Origin: Streptomyces sp. NRRL F-5122
GTDB lineage: Bacteria > Actinomycetota > Actinomycetes > Streptomycetales > Streptomycetaceae
DNA length: 64,000 bases
Direction of reading: 5' to 3'
Assembly: GCF_001507435.1 (NCBI RefSeq)
Contig: NZ_LMWH01000228.1
Coordinates: 1-64,000, forward strand
The translations under genes were made by a program, and so were the position numbers. The notes beneath the pieces are model-generated. The model was not told the DNA's origin and did not search any database. It saw nothing but the letters and a program-made list of their open reading frames with translations. Shown one piece after another: positions 7,299 to 15,943 of the stretch. Each line of letters opens with the position of its first letter. Within the stretch, counting starts at the first letter, position 1.

Positions 7299-10064
7299 AT
7301 GAAAGGCAAGAATCCGGGCTTCCTGCACGGGCGGCAGAGCGAGCGAGCGGTGCTGGACCGGCATCTGGCCAAGGTGCGCGACGGCCACAGCGCGGTCCTC
7401 GTGCTGCGCGGTGAGGCCGGTATCGGCAAGTCCGCCCTGCTGGAGTACGTGGCCGAGACCGCCGAGGAGTGCACCGTGGTGCGCGCGGCGGGAGTCGAGG
7501 CCGAGATGGAGCTGGCTTTCGGGGGTCTGCACCAGCTGTGCGCGCCCTTCCTGGATCGCCTCGGGCACCTCCCTGATCCGCAGCGGACGGCCCTGGAGAC
7601 CGCCTTCGGGCTCAGCGCGGGCACTCCCCCGGATCGGTTCCTCGTGGGGCTGGCGGTCCTCAGCCTGCTCGCCGACGTCACTGAGGAGACGCCGCTGATC
7701 TGTCTCGTCGACGACGTGCAGTGGCTCGACGGCGTCTCGGCCCAGATCGTCGGGTTCGTCGCCCGGCGTCTGATGGCGGAGCGCGTGGGGCTGATCTTCG
7801 CTGTACGCGAGGCGGACGGGGAACGCGCCCTGCAAGGGCTGCCCGAGCTCACCCTCGGGGGTCTGAGCGAGCCCGACGCACGCGCCCTGCTGACCTCGGT
7901 GCTTCCCGGCCGGTTCGACGAACCGGTCCGCAGCAGAATTCTCTCCGAGGCGCGCGGCAATCCGCTGGCCCTGCTGGAACTGCCCCGCAGCGCCACCGCG
8001 GCCGAACTCGCGGGCGGCTACGCCTCACCGTCGATGGGGCCGCTCATCGGCAGGCTCGAGCACAACTTCAGCCTGCGCGTCGAGGAACTGCCCCCGCAGG
8101 CTCGGCGGCTGCTGCTGCTCGCGGCGGCCGAGCCCGTCGGCGATGTCGCACTGCTCCGCCGCGCCGCCGACATCCTCGGCGTGTCCATGAGCGAGGCCTC
8201 CCCCGCGGTGGCCGCGAACCTGCTGGAAGTGCGCACACGCGTCCAGTTCCGGCACCCGTTGGTGCGCTCGGCCGTCTACCGCGCGGGGGGACCGGCCGAG
8301 CGCCGGGAGGCGCACCGGGCCCTGGCCGAGGCCACGGACGCGCGGTCCGACCCCGACCGCCGGGCCTGGCACCTGGCCCGCGCCGCGGCGGAGCCCGACG
8401 AGGCCGTGGCGGACGAACTGGTCCGGTCGGCCGACCGCGCGCAGGCGCGTGGCGGTATCGCCGCGTCGGCGGCCTTCCTGGAACGAGCGGCCGAGCTGAC
8501 ACCTGATCCCTCCCGCCGCCGCAGCAGAGCGCTGGCAGCGGCCCGGGCCAAGTACCTCGCCGGAGCGTTCGACGCCGCGCTCGAGCTGCTGAACGTGGCC
8601 GAGATGGGCGCGCTCGACGATCTGCAACACGCCCAGGCCAGCCTGCTGCGCGGGCAGATCACCTTCGGATCCCGCAGTGCCGGTGCCACCGTGCCGCTGC
8701 TGCTCACGGCGGCCCGGGAGTTCGAGTCGCTCGACGCCAGCACCGCGCGCGAGACCTACCGGGACGCGTTCTACGCGGCCCTCACCGCGGGCCGCGTGTC
8801 CAGCGGCCCCGGACTCGACGAGGTCGCCTGGGCGGCACGCACCGCGCCCCCGACGGCTCACCCCGGACCCACCGACCTCTTCCTCGACGGCCTGGCCATG
8901 GCCACCACGGACGGCTACGCGGCGGGCGCCCCGATACTGCGCCGCGCACTGAACACGCTGCGGCGCGGCGGCTTCACAGTGGAACAGTCGCTGGGCTGGC
9001 TCCCGTTCGCGTGCCGCATGGCCCACAACGTGTGGGACTTCGACAGCTGGAGCACCCTGTCGGCCAAGCTCGTCCGTCTGGCACGGGAGACCGGAACGCT
9101 GTCCGTGCTCCCCTCGGCGCTCCTGCTGCGGCTGTCGAACCGGGTCTTCGCCGGTGATCTGGACGACGCGGACTCGCTCGCCGCGGAAGCGGTGACGATC
9201 GGCGAGGCCACCGGCAGCCACTTCCTCGCGCACTACGGGGCGTTGGTGATCGAACCCTGGCGCGGCCGCGAGACCGAGACGCTGCGGGCGATCGGGACGA
9301 TCACCCGCGACCGGACCCTCAGCGGCGAGGGAAAGGTGCTCACGGCTCCCCAGTGGGCGCTGGCCGTTCTGTACAACGGCCTCGGGCGGTACGAGGAGGC
9401 CTGCGCCGCCGCCGCCAAGGGCTGCGAGTACCCGCAGGAACTGGGGCTCGCCCTCTCCTCCCTGGTCGAGCTGGTGGAGGCGGCGGCCCGCAGCGGGCAG
9501 CGGGACCTCGCCGTCGAGGCCGCCGGTCGCCTCGCGACCATCTGCCAGGCCAGTGGCACGGCCTGGGCGACGGGCACCTCCGCGGCGGCGCGTGCCCTGA
9601 TCAGTGAGGGGGACACGGCCGACGCCCTGTACCGGGAGGCGATCGCCCGGCTGGAGAGCACCCCGGTGCGAACGGCGCTCGCACGCACCCGGCTGCTGTA
9701 CGGCGAATGGTTGAGCCGCGAGAACCGCCGCGCCGAGGCCCGGGTCCAGCTGGCCCGCGCCCACGAGATCCTCGACCGGGCCGGCGCGGAGGCCTTCGCC
9801 GAGCGCGCCCGCCGGGAGCTGGAGGCCGCCGGGGAGACGGTGCGCAGACGTGACACCGGCACCGACGAGGCGCTCACGCCTCAGGAGGCCCAGATCGCCC
9901 GGCTGGCTGGCGAAGGGCTGACCAACCTCGAGATCGGCGCGCAGCTGTTCCTCAGCCCGCACACCATCGAGTGGCATTTGCGGAAGGTGTTCACGAAGCT
10001 CGGGATCCGGTCCCGCAAACAGCTGGGCGCCGTGCTGCCGGGTGGGGCGGCGACCCCCGCCTGA
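7299..10064 (+). CDS. LuxR-family regulator of the LAL type (ATPase plus C-terminal HTH)
   Basis: A 921-residue regulator of the large ATP-binding LuxR (LAL/MalT-like) class. The N-terminal AAA domain has Walker A GEAGIGKS (residues 38-45) and a Walker B LICLVDDVQWLD about 90 residues later. A long TPR-like helical middle follows, and the last ~60 residues are a LuxR helix-turn-helix (LTPQEAQIARLAGEGL then LSPHTIEWHLRKVFTKL). Members bind ATP and an inducer, oligomerise and activate transcription. I chose ATG 7299 because CGGGAG precedes it; a start at 7254 would be longer. It stands alone and its target is unknown. A 460-base gap containing a G-rich tract follows it. Confidence 0.92.
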   Translation: MKGKNPGFLHGRQSERAVLDRHLAKVRDGHSAVLVLRGEAGIGKSALLEYVAETAEECTVVRAAGVEAEMELAFGGLHQLCAPFLDRLGHLPDPQRTALETAFGLSAGTPPDRFLVGLAVLSLLADVTEETPLICLVDDVQWLDGVSAQIVGFVARRLMAERVGLIFAVREADGERALQGLPELTLGGLSEPDARALLTSVLPGRFDEPVRSRILSEARGNPLALLELPRSATAAELAGGYASPSMGPLIGRLEHNFSLRVEELPPQARRLLLLAAAEPVGDVALLRRAADILGVSMSEASPAVAANLLEVRTRVQFRHPLVRSAVYRAGGPAERREAHRALAEATDARSDPDRRAWHLARAAAEPDEAVADELVRSADRAQARGGIAASAAFLERAAELTPDPSRRRSRALAAARAKYLAGAFDAALELLNVAEMGALDDLQHAQASLLRGQITFGSRSAGATVPLLLTAAREFESLDASTARETYRDAFYAALTAGRVSSGPGLDEVAWAARTAPPTAHPGPTDLFLDGLAMATTDGYAAGAPILRRALNTLRRGGFTVEQSLGWLPFACRMAHNVWDFDSWSTLSAKLVRLARETGTLSVLPSALLLRLSNRVFAGDLDDADSLAAEAVTIGEATGSHFLAHYGALVIEPWRGRETETLRAIGTITRDRTLSGEGKVLTAPQWALAVLYNGLGRYEEACAAAAKGCEYPQELGLALSSLVELVEAAARSGQRDLAVEAAGRLATICQASGTAWATGTSAAARALISEGDTADALYREAIARLESTPVRTALARTRLLYGEWLSRENRRAEARVQLARAHEILDRAGAEAFAERARRELEAAGETVRRRDTGTDEALTPQEAQIARLAGEGLTNLEIGAQLFLSPHTIEWHLRKVFTKLGIRSRKQLGAVLPGGAATPA

Positions 10065-10198
10065 CCCCGGGGGCGGCGCCGTCGGCGGGGGTGCGATCCG
10101 CGTGCCGCGCCGCGCCCAGTCGGGAGCCCGCACGGGCCGCGCACGCGGCCTCCCCGGCTCGCGGTGCGCCCACGAACTCCTCTGACCATGGCCCGTGA

Positions 10199-10433
10199 CT
10201 CCGGGCCGTCCGGGGCAGGTCCTGTCGAGGTCCGGCCCCGTCGAGGTCCGGTCCCGGCCAGGGGGTGAGGCGTGGGGGCCGGGGTGCGGGCCCCAGGGGC
10301 GTGGAGGGCCGGGGGGGCAGGCCCCGGGGCGTCCGGGGCCAGGGGGTGGCGGGCCCCGGGGGCCTGCGGGCCATGGGGTGGGAGGGCCTGGCCACGTGGC
10401 GGCCACGGTACGACCACGGGGTGCCCCACGGTC
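10199..10433 (+). repeat. G-rich low-complexity tract with short tandem repeats
   Basis: The gap between the LuxR gene and the sigma-factor gene (10065-10523) holds no convincing gene. From about 10199 the top strand is strongly G-biased, with many runs of three to seven G separated by one to eight bases, so it can form G-quadruplexes. It starts with an imperfect tandem copy of GTCGAGGTCCGG (10229-10240 and 10245-10256). Long open frames through it are low-complexity Gly/Arg/Pro and are not credible proteins. Confidence 0.6.
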
Positions 10434-10460
10434 TGTCAGGGGCGCGGCAGTGCCCTTGTC
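10434..10460 (+). promoter_or_regulatory. Degenerate ECF41/SigJ-like promoter, site 4
   Basis: TGTCAGG at 10434-10440 and TTGTC at 10456-10460 keep the 15-base spacing of the window's ECF41-type motif but match only partly. It lies 64 bases before the GTG start of the first ECF41-like sigma factor, so weak autoregulation is possible. Treat as tentative. Confidence 0.3.
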
Positions 10461-10523
10461 GGCGCGAAGTTGGTGTCGGTGGCGAGGGAAGCCGCCGATC
10501 CCCAGCCAACAAAGGAGCCGATC

Positions 10524-11255
10524 GTGGACACATCTGTGATCGCAACCCGGCAGAGTCCGCAGTCGGTGATGGTGACCGTCACCGCCGCGCCTGTGGAACT
10601 CAACGACGCGGTCGTCGTGTTCGGCCGCGTCCGGCCAGGACTGCTAAGGATCGCCAACCGAATTCTCCGAGATCCCGGCGAAGCCGAGGACGTCATCCAG
10701 GAGGCGTGGCTGCGCTGGCAGGGCACGGACCGCGCCGTCGTCGCCGACCCCGGTGCGCTGCTCCGCACGACGACCGTCCGGCTCGCCATCAATGTGCTGC
10801 AGTCGGCACGCAGACGCCGTGAGTCCAGTGCCACCCCCTGGCTGCCGGAGTCCACGGACACCGGGATGACACCGGAGGCCCTGGCCGAACGCCAGGACTC
10901 GGTGGAGCACGCCGTCCTGCTGCTTCTGCAGACCCTGACCCCCAACCAGCGCGCGGCGTACGTGCTGCGCGAGGCGTTCGGCTATTCCTACGACCAGATC
11001 GGCGACCTGCTCCGCCTGTCCGTGGCGAACGCACGGCAGCAGGTCTCCCGCGCGCAGGACAGACTGGACAACCGGCGGCACCGGCAGCACGTGGACGCGG
11101 CCGCCCATCGGCGGCTCGTTCAGGCGATCTTCACCGCCGCCCGCACAGGAGACCTCAGCCGCCTGGAGCACGTGCTGACCGGCCAGGACGCGCCGTACTC
11201 CGGCGAGGGGACGGCCGCACGCGACGGCGCGCGTTCCTACCGGGCCACCGCGTGA
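10524..11255 (+). CDS. ECF sigma factor, ECF41/SigJ-like, C-terminal domain truncated
   Basis: A 243-residue extracytoplasmic-function sigma factor. Region 2 contains RILRDPGEAEDVIQEAWLRW. It is followed by the ECF41-type linker signature PWLPE, then region 4 with LTPNQRAAYVLREAFGYSYD and the HTH LLRLSVANARQQVSRAQDRL. ECF41 proteins normally end in a SnoaL/NTF2-like domain of about 100 residues with DGGGK and NPDKL motifs that controls activity. Here only its first helix (AAAHRRLVQAIFTAARTGDL) is left and the chain ends in unrelated residues. I chose GTG 10524 because AAAGGAG precedes it. Its stop overlaps the MarR gene start by four bases (GTGA), so both are co-translated. Confidence 0.85.
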   Translation: MDTSVIATRQSPQSVMVTVTAAPVELNDAVVVFGRVRPGLLRIANRILRDPGEAEDVIQEAWLRWQGTDRAVVADPGALLRTTTVRLAINVLQSARRRRESSATPWLPESTDTGMTPEALAERQDSVEHAVLLLLQTLTPNQRAAYVLREAFGYSYDQIGDLLRLSVANARQQVSRAQDRLDNRRHRQHVDAAAHRRLVQAIFTAARTGDLSRLEHVLTGQDAPYSGEGTAARDGARSYRATA

Positions 11256-11773
11256 CCGGCACGTCATACGGGGACGTGGTGCGCGAGGTGCGCACCGGCT
11301 CTGCCGACGACCGCACGCAGTCCTGCGCGACCGACCGGTGGGACGCCCTCGACCGCCTCCACCGCCGGGTCCAGGGAACGGTGGAGCGGCGGCTGCGCGA
11401 GGAGACCGGGTTCGGTTTGAGTGAAGTACAGGCCCTGCGCCACGTGGGAAGGGGCTCCGCTGCGGACGCCGGCGCCGAACCCATGCGGGCCGGGGATGTG
11501 GCCAACGGGCTCGGCCTGAGTCAGTCCGCCACGAGCAGGCTGATGGGACGCCTGTGCCGAAAGGGCCTGATCATCTCGAGCGCCGTCGACCACGACCGGC
11601 GCGGCGTGCAGGTGCGGCTGACCCCGGAGGGGCACGCCGCGCTGCGCCGTACCGCGTCCCGCTACGAACAGGTCGTCCGGGACGCGGTCCGCGATCTCGG
11701 CTCCCAGGACGCGGATCCCCTCCTGTGGCATTTCCTCATCGGCGAGAGCGACGCCCGCACGGTCATCGGCTGA
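11252..11773 (+). CDS. MarR-family transcriptional regulator
   Basis: A 173-residue winged-helix regulator. The MarR fold is clear in the core: AGDVANGLGLSQSATSRLMGR is the recognition region, followed by RKGLIISSAVDHDRRGVQVRLTPEG, which has the DxR wing characteristic of MarR proteins. These dimers usually repress nearby genes and release DNA on binding phenolic or oxidising ligands. It starts at GTG 11252 inside the stop of the ECF sigma gene, so sigma factor and regulator form a two-gene operon. Its 3' end overlaps the convergent hydrolase gene by 11 bases. Confidence 0.9.
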   Translation: MTGTSYGDVVREVRTGSADDRTQSCATDRWDALDRLHRRVQGTVERRLREETGFGLSEVQALRHVGRGSAADAGAEPMRAGDVANGLGLSQSATSRLMGRLCRKGLIISSAVDHDRRGVQVRLTPEGHAALRRTASRYEQVVRDAVRDLGSQDADPLLWHFLIGESDARTVIG

Positions 11774-12689
11774 GGAAGTCGCGCACGGCCGCCGTGAACC
11801 TCTCGGGACGCTCGATGTGCCCGAGATGGCCGGTCTCCTGCAGGATCACCAGCCGAGCGTCGGGAAGGAGCTGGTGCATCATGTGCGCCCAGCGCGGCCC
11901 GCAGATGAAGTCGTCCGCGCCGACCAGGACGAGGGTCGGCACGGTGAGCCGGTGCAGTTCCTCGCGGACGTCGAACGGGGGCTCCACCCCCCAGGCCGGT
12001 GCCGCGAACATCCGCAGTGATGCCCGTCCCGCGGCGAACTCCTCCTCGCGGCCCCAGTAGTCGTGGAAGTAGGCGGGCGAGATGGTGCGCAGCCCCTTCG
12101 TCGCGCCCTCGTCGTCGGACCGGTCGGGTCGCGTGGTGAGACCCGCGACGTAGGTGGCCACTTCCGGCCGCTCGTCGGCGTGCCGCTGGACGAAGGTCCC
12201 CATGCCGGCCACAGCGGCCGCCCAGAACTCCTCTCCCGTCATCGGTGAGGTGTCGTACAGGACGAGGGACGCCAGGCGCTCGGGGTGGTCGAGAGCGTAG
12301 CGCTGCGCGACGAAGCCGCCGTGGGAGTGGCCCAGCAGGGCCACCGTGGTGAGGCCCAGGTGCTCGATCACCGCGTGCAGGAAGTGGGTGTAGGTGGCGA
12401 GGGTGTAGTCGCCTGGGTCGGCCAGCCGGCCGGACTCGCCCGTGCCGACCGGCTCGAGGTAGACGACGGTCATGCTGCGCTCCAGCTCGGGCATGCGCAG
12501 GTATTCCCAGCCGATGCCCGGCCCTCCGGAGTGGGCGACGCACACCGGGCCGGTTCCGGCGACGTGGTAGCGCTGGTCGACGGCGGCCGTGCCGTAGTGG
12601 ACGACGAGGGTGTGGGTGCCCGGGGAGAGGGGGTCCCGGGGATCGACGGCTGGGCTGGGTAGGGGCCTCGGGCCCTGTGTGGCGTTCAC
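11763..12689 (-). CDS. Alpha/beta hydrolase, proline iminopeptidase-like
   Basis: A 308-residue alpha/beta hydrolase with a Ser nucleophile in GHSHGG and a catalytic His in ETGHLGHIERPERF. The oxyanion strand reads VAHSGGPGIGWEYL, where the GGPG box is typical of proline iminopeptidase-type enzymes, and the neighbouring PVGTGES segment fits the same group. It has no signal peptide. It converges on the MarR gene with an 11-base overlap and is divergent from the WhiB-like gene. The substrate is unknown; a peptidase, lactonase or ester hydrolase are all possible. Confidence 0.87.
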   Translation of the reverse strand: MNATQGPRPLPSPAVDPRDPLSPGTHTLVVHYGTAAVDQRYHVAGTGPVCVAHSGGPGIGWEYLRMPELERSMTVVYLEPVGTGESGRLADPGDYTLATYTHFLHAVIEHLGLTTVALLGHSHGGFVAQRYALDHPERLASLVLYDTSPMTGEEFWAAAVAGMGTFVQRHADERPEVATYVAGLTTRPDRSDDEGATKGLRTISPAYFHDYWGREEEFAAGRASLRMFAAPAWGVEPPFDVREELHRLTVPTLVLVGADDFICGPRWAHMMHQLLPDARLVILQETGHLGHIERPERFTAAVRDFLSR

Positions 12690-12780
12690 AACTCACAGAT
12701 GGTGCGAGGCCCGGAGCCCCGCTCAAGACATTGTGTCTGTTGTCACACTGTATCTCACACCGTTGCTCTCCGGCATGGGA

Positions 12781-12808
12781 TGTCACAGGAACTCCCCTTC
12801 GGCCGGTC
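12781..12808 (+). promoter_or_regulatory. ECF41/SigJ-type promoter, site 5 (spacer one base longer)
   Basis: TGTCACA at 12781-12787 and CGGTC at 12804-12808, with a 16-base rather than 15-base gap. It is 43 bases before the WhiB-like start. A second TGTCACA at 12741 has no matching downstream element. Confidence 0.5.
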
Positions 12809-12850
12809 AGATACATGAGAGGCATTCGCGACGAGTAAGGAGGCGCTGCC

Positions 12851-13117
12851 ATGAGTTGGCGCGAGAGAGCGGCCTGCCGGGATGTCGACCCCGACCTGTT
12901 CTTCCCCATCGGCACCGCGGGTCTGACGCTGGTCCAGATCGACGAGGCGAAGGCCGTGTGCGCCCGGTGCCCCGTGCGGGAGCGGTGTCTGCAGTGGGCA
13001 CTGGACGTCGGGCAGGTCGAGGGCATCTGGGGCGGCACGACGCAGCGCGAGCGCCGCGCGACGCGACGGCGCTCGGCACGTGAGGACGTCGAGCGGATCG
13101 GTGCGAAGACGTCCTGA
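12851..13117 (+). CDS. WhiB-like iron-sulfur transcription factor
   Basis: An 88-residue WhiB-like (Wbl) protein. The four cysteines that bind the [4Fe-4S] cluster are Cys9, Cys37, Cys40 and Cys46 (C...CxxCxxxxxC), followed by the G(I)WGG turn at residues 58-62 and a basic Arg-rich tail for DNA contact. Wbl proteins act with sigma factors and sense redox state or nitric oxide. The start ATG 12851 has AAGGAGG upstream. It has its own ECF41-type promoter and lies in front of the orphan cytochrome b gene, consistent with redox control. Confidence 0.94.
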   Translation: MSWRERAACRDVDPDLFFPIGTAGLTLVQIDEAKAVCARCPVRERCLQWALDVGQVEGIWGGTTQRERRATRRRSAREDVERIGAKTS

Positions 13118-13153
13118 CCCGGACACCCCCGGCATGAATCTATCTTACCGTCA

Positions 13154-13180
13154 TGTCACACCTTCACCACTTTCTCGGTC
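13154..13180 (+). promoter_or_regulatory. ECF41/SigJ-type promoter, site 6
   Basis: Perfect copy: TGTCACA 13154-13160, 15 bases, CGGTC 13176-13180. It points to the cytochrome b gene at 13293. Confidence 0.72.
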
Positions 13181-13292
13181 CCTTCTGATGAGGGCAACAA
13201 AACCCGGTGCGGCAGCTCGTCGCCAAGCACCGTTTCGTTGCGCAGACCCGGCCGCAAGGCGCTCCCGGTGACGTGTTGATGGTGGTAACGAC

Positions 13293-14912
13293 ATGAGCGA
13301 CGCAATCGAACCGGTCACCAGGGCGGGCAGCCGCAGCGGTGACAAAATCGCCGACTGGGCGAGAACACGGATGGGTATCGGGCGTACCAGCACGACCGGC
13401 ACACGCAGGGCCCGTCCGGAGCACTGGTCGTTCCTGCTGGGCGAGATCTGTCTCTACAGCTTCGTCGTCCTGCTCGTCACCGGCGTGTATCTGACGTTCT
13501 ACTTCCACCCGTCGTCGAACGAGGTCGTCTACGACGGCAGCTACACACCGCTGCGTGGCCAGTTGGTGTCCGAGGCGTTCGACTCGACGATGCACATCTC
13601 CTTCGACGTACGCGGCGGCCTGCTCATCCGTCAGGCCCACCACTGGGCGGCACTGATCTTCGTCGCCTCCCTGCTGGCCCACCTGATGCGCGTGTTCTTC
13701 ACCGGCGCCTTCCGCAAGCCTCGCGAGCTGAACTGGGTGGCCGGTTTCGCCCTGCTCGTCCTCGGCATGTTCGGTGGTCTGACCGGCTACGACCTCCCCG
13801 GCGACCTCCTGTCGGGAACCGGGCTCGCCGTGGTGAACGGGACACTTCTGTCGGTACCGATCGTCGGCACCTACCTGTCGATGTTCCTGTTCGGCGGCGA
13901 GTTCCCCGGGCACGACCTGGTCCCCCGCTTCCACGTGATCCACGTCCTGGTCATTCCGGCGCTGATGCTGGCGCTCATCGCCTTCCGCGCCTTCCTCGAG
14001 CACCGGCACCGGCACACCCAGTACCCGGGACCCGGCCGTACGGAGCGAAACGTGGTCGGCCTGCCGGTGCAGGTGTACGTGGTCAAGGCGGGTGGCTATT
14101 TCTGTCTGGTCGCCGGGATCGTCTTCACCATCGCCGCGACCGCCCAGATCAACCCGGTCTGGGAGTTCGGACCCTATCGCGCCGATCAGGTCTCCGCGGG
14201 ATCCCAGCCGGACTGGTACATGGGCATCGCGGACGGGCTGCTGCGGGTCATGCCCGGGTGGGAGGTGAACTTCTGGGGCCACACCCTGGCCCTGGACAAT
14301 CTGATCCCCCTCCTCGCCGGCCTCGGCCTCTTCCTCGTCATGGGCGCCTACCCGTTCGTCGAGGCATGGGTCACCGACGACGACCGCGAACACCACCTGC
14401 TGGAACGGCCACGCAACCGGCCCGTGCGCACGGCGTTCGGCGTGGCATGGCTCGGCGTCTACCTGGTGGCACTGCTCGGAGCCGCGAACGACATCATCGC
14501 CGTGACCTTCCACATGTCGGTCAACTCGGTCACCTGGACGGTCCGCATCGCCCTGTTCGTCGTACCGGTCGTCCTCTTCCTCGTGACCAAGCGCATCGCC
14601 CTGGGTCTGCAACGCCGTGATCGCGACAAGGTCCTGCACGGCCGCGAGACAGGCATCATCAAGCGCCTGCCGCACGGCGAGTACGTCGAGGTGCACCAGC
14701 CCCTCGCCCCCTACGAACTCCATGCCCTCACGGCGCACGAGCAATACCGGCCCCTCGACCCGGGACAACGCGACGGAGACGGCAGGGCGCGGCGGCTGCG
14801 CGCGTGGCTCAGCCGCGGCTTCTACGGCGACGGGACACAGATCCCCAAGCCCACCGTCCAGGAGTACGGGGAAATCACCGGCGAAGATCACGCCACCAGC
14901 AAAAAGGACTGA
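13293..14912 (+). CDS. qcrB: Cytochrome bc complex cytochrome b subunit (orphan QcrB)
   Basis: A 539-residue integral membrane protein of the actinobacterial QcrB type, the quinol-oxidising cytochrome b of the bc1-aa3 branch. The haem-ligand helix reads RQAHHWAALIFVASLLAH, the second pair lies in FHVIHVLV, and the quinol-site motif is PDWY, the actinobacterial version of PEWY. About eight to nine hydrophobic helices are visible, with a charged C-terminal tail of about 100 residues. Normal qcrB sits in a qcrCAB operon; here no Rieske (qcrA) or cytochrome c (qcrC) gene is near, so this is a second, stand-alone copy. It has its own ECF41-type promoter and may replace or modify the main complex under stress. 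Confidence 0.93.
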   Translation: MSDAIEPVTRAGSRSGDKIADWARTRMGIGRTSTTGTRRARPEHWSFLLGEICLYSFVVLLVTGVYLTFYFHPSSNEVVYDGSYTPLRGQLVSEAFDSTMHISFDVRGGLLIRQAHHWAALIFVASLLAHLMRVFFTGAFRKPRELNWVAGFALLVLGMFGGLTGYDLPGDLLSGTGLAVVNGTLLSVPIVGTYLSMFLFGGEFPGHDLVPRFHVIHVLVIPALMLALIAFRAFLEHRHRHTQYPGPGRTERNVVGLPVQVYVVKAGGYFCLVAGIVFTIAATAQINPVWEFGPYRADQVSAGSQPDWYMGIADGLLRVMPGWEVNFWGHTLALDNLIPLLAGLGLFLVMGAYPFVEAWVTDDDREHHLLERPRNRPVRTAFGVAWLGVYLVALLGAANDIIAVTFHMSVNSVTWTVRIALFVVPVVLFLVTKRIALGLQRRDRDKVLHGRETGIIKRLPHGEYVEVHQPLAPYELHALTAHEQYRPLDPGQRDGDGRARRLRAWLSRGFYGDGTQIPKPTVQEYGEITGEDHATSKKD

Positions 14913-14923
14913 AATACATAAAG

Positions 14924-14950
14924 TGTCACACTCGTGGCATGCACACGGTC
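14924..14950 (+). promoter_or_regulatory. ECF41/SigJ-type promoter, site 7
   Basis: Perfect copy: TGTCACA 14924-14930, 15 bases, CGGTC 14946-14950. It begins 12 bases after the qcrB stop and is 38 bases before the secreted hydrolase start. Confidence 0.72.
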
Positions 14951-14987
14951 CTTGAAGGTGACACACCATCTCCCGAAAGGGCCTCCC

Positions 14988-15836
14988 ATGAACCGCAGTT
15001 TCACCTACCAGCGGGTCCGCACCCCGCTCTCCCTCCTGGCCAGCGCCGCCGTCGCCACCGCCCTCATCGCCACGGCAGTCGCCCCCGCCCACGCAGACAG
15101 AACCACGTCCGCACCGGGCAGCGAGAAGAAGCCCACGGTGGTGCTCGTGCACGGCGCGTTCGCCGATTCCACCAGCTGGAACGGCGTCATCAGGAGGCTG
15201 AGGCACGAGGGCTACCCCGTCGTCGCCGCGGCCAACCCGTTGCGCGGGCTGAACAACGACACCTCCTACCTCAAAGAGGTCCTGGCCGGCATCGACGGCC
15301 CGGTGGTCCTGGCCGGACACTCCTACGGCGGATCGGTGATCAGCAACGCCGCCCACGACGCCGACAACGTCAAGGCCCTGGTGTTCGTCGCCGCCTTCCT
15401 CCCCGAAAAGGGAGAGAGTGCCGCCGAGTTGGCGGGCAAGTTCCCCGGCAGCACCCTCGGCGATGCTCTGCACTCCGTGCCGGTCACCCTGCCGGACGGC
15501 TCGCGCGATGCGGACCTGACCATCGAACCGAGCAAGTTCCACCAGCAGTTCGCCGCTGACGTCCCCCGCAACACCACGGACCTCATGTCCGTCACACAGC
15601 GCCCGATCACCAACTCCGCGCTGGCGGACGACGCCTCCGAGCCCGGCTGGAAGACCATCCCGTCCTGGGCCGTGGTCGCCACCCAGGACCGCAACATCCC
15701 GGCGCAGGCCCAGGTCTTCATGGCAGAGCGCGCACACGCCCACATCACGCGCGTACGGGCATCGCACGCCGTGAGTGTCTCCCACCCCGCCGACGTCGCC
15801 AGGGTGATCGAGGCAGCCGCTCGGACCGTGCGCTGA
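14988..15836 (+). CDS. Secreted alpha/beta hydrolase
   Basis: A 282-residue exported alpha/beta hydrolase. Residues 1-36 are a Sec signal peptide with a hydrophobic core ending in APAHA, a good cleavage site. The mature enzyme starts its first strand with VVLVHGAFADSTSW, has a Ser nucleophile in GHSYGG and a catalytic His in SHAVSVSHP. This arrangement is common in secreted esterase-like proteins of the EstC/salicylate-esterase group. The ATG 14988 follows GAAAGGG at a normal distance. It has its own ECF41-type promoter and two strong hairpins downstream. Confidence 0.88.
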   Translation: MNRSFTYQRVRTPLSLLASAAVATALIATAVAPAHADRTTSAPGSEKKPTVVLVHGAFADSTSWNGVIRRLRHEGYPVVAAANPLRGLNNDTSYLKEVLAGIDGPVVLAGHSYGGSVISNAAHDADNVKALVFVAAFLPEKGESAAELAGKFPGSTLGDALHSVPVTLPDGSRDADLTIEPSKFHQQFAADVPRNTTDLMSVTQRPITNSALADDASEPGWKTIPSWAVVATQDRNIPAQAQVFMAERAHAHITRVRASHAVSVSHPADVARVIEAAARTVR

Positions 15837-15848
15837 CCCAGCGGTGCC

Positions 15849-15887
15849 GCGGGTCAGGGGGCGTACAGGCTCCGCACCCTGACCCGC
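15849..15887. terminator. Hairpin between convergent genes (first)
   Basis: A perfect 11-bp stem, GCGGGTCAGGG (15849-15859) and CCCTGACCCGC (15877-15887), lies 13 bases past the secreted hydrolase stop. Confidence 0.65.
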
Positions 15888-15896
15888 ACCAACGTC

Positions 15897-15929
15897 GTGG
15901 CCCCCTGGACCGACGGTCCAGGGGGCCAC
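15897..15929. terminator. Very strong hairpin between convergent genes (second)
   Basis: A perfect 15-bp stem with a 3-base loop: GTGGCCCCCTGGACC (15897-15911), loop GAC, then its complement to 15929. It sits between the convergent hydrolase and ferritin-like genes and can work in both directions. Confidence 0.75.
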
Positions 15930-15943
15930 CATGTGTGCGGGTG

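Noticed and set aside
8025..10406. A 793-codon minus-strand frame opposite the LuxR-type gene
   Set aside because: Low-complexity antisense shadow; the plus-strand frame has Walker and HTH motifs.
10265..10822. Long Gly/Arg/Pro open frames across the G-rich tract
   Set aside because: They come from base composition; no family resemblance or ribosome sites.
12741..12747. A TGTCACA that could be an extra regulon promoter
   Set aside because: No CGGTC at a workable distance on either strand. The same holds for TGTCACA at 17867 and 22905 and for TGTGACA at 22102.
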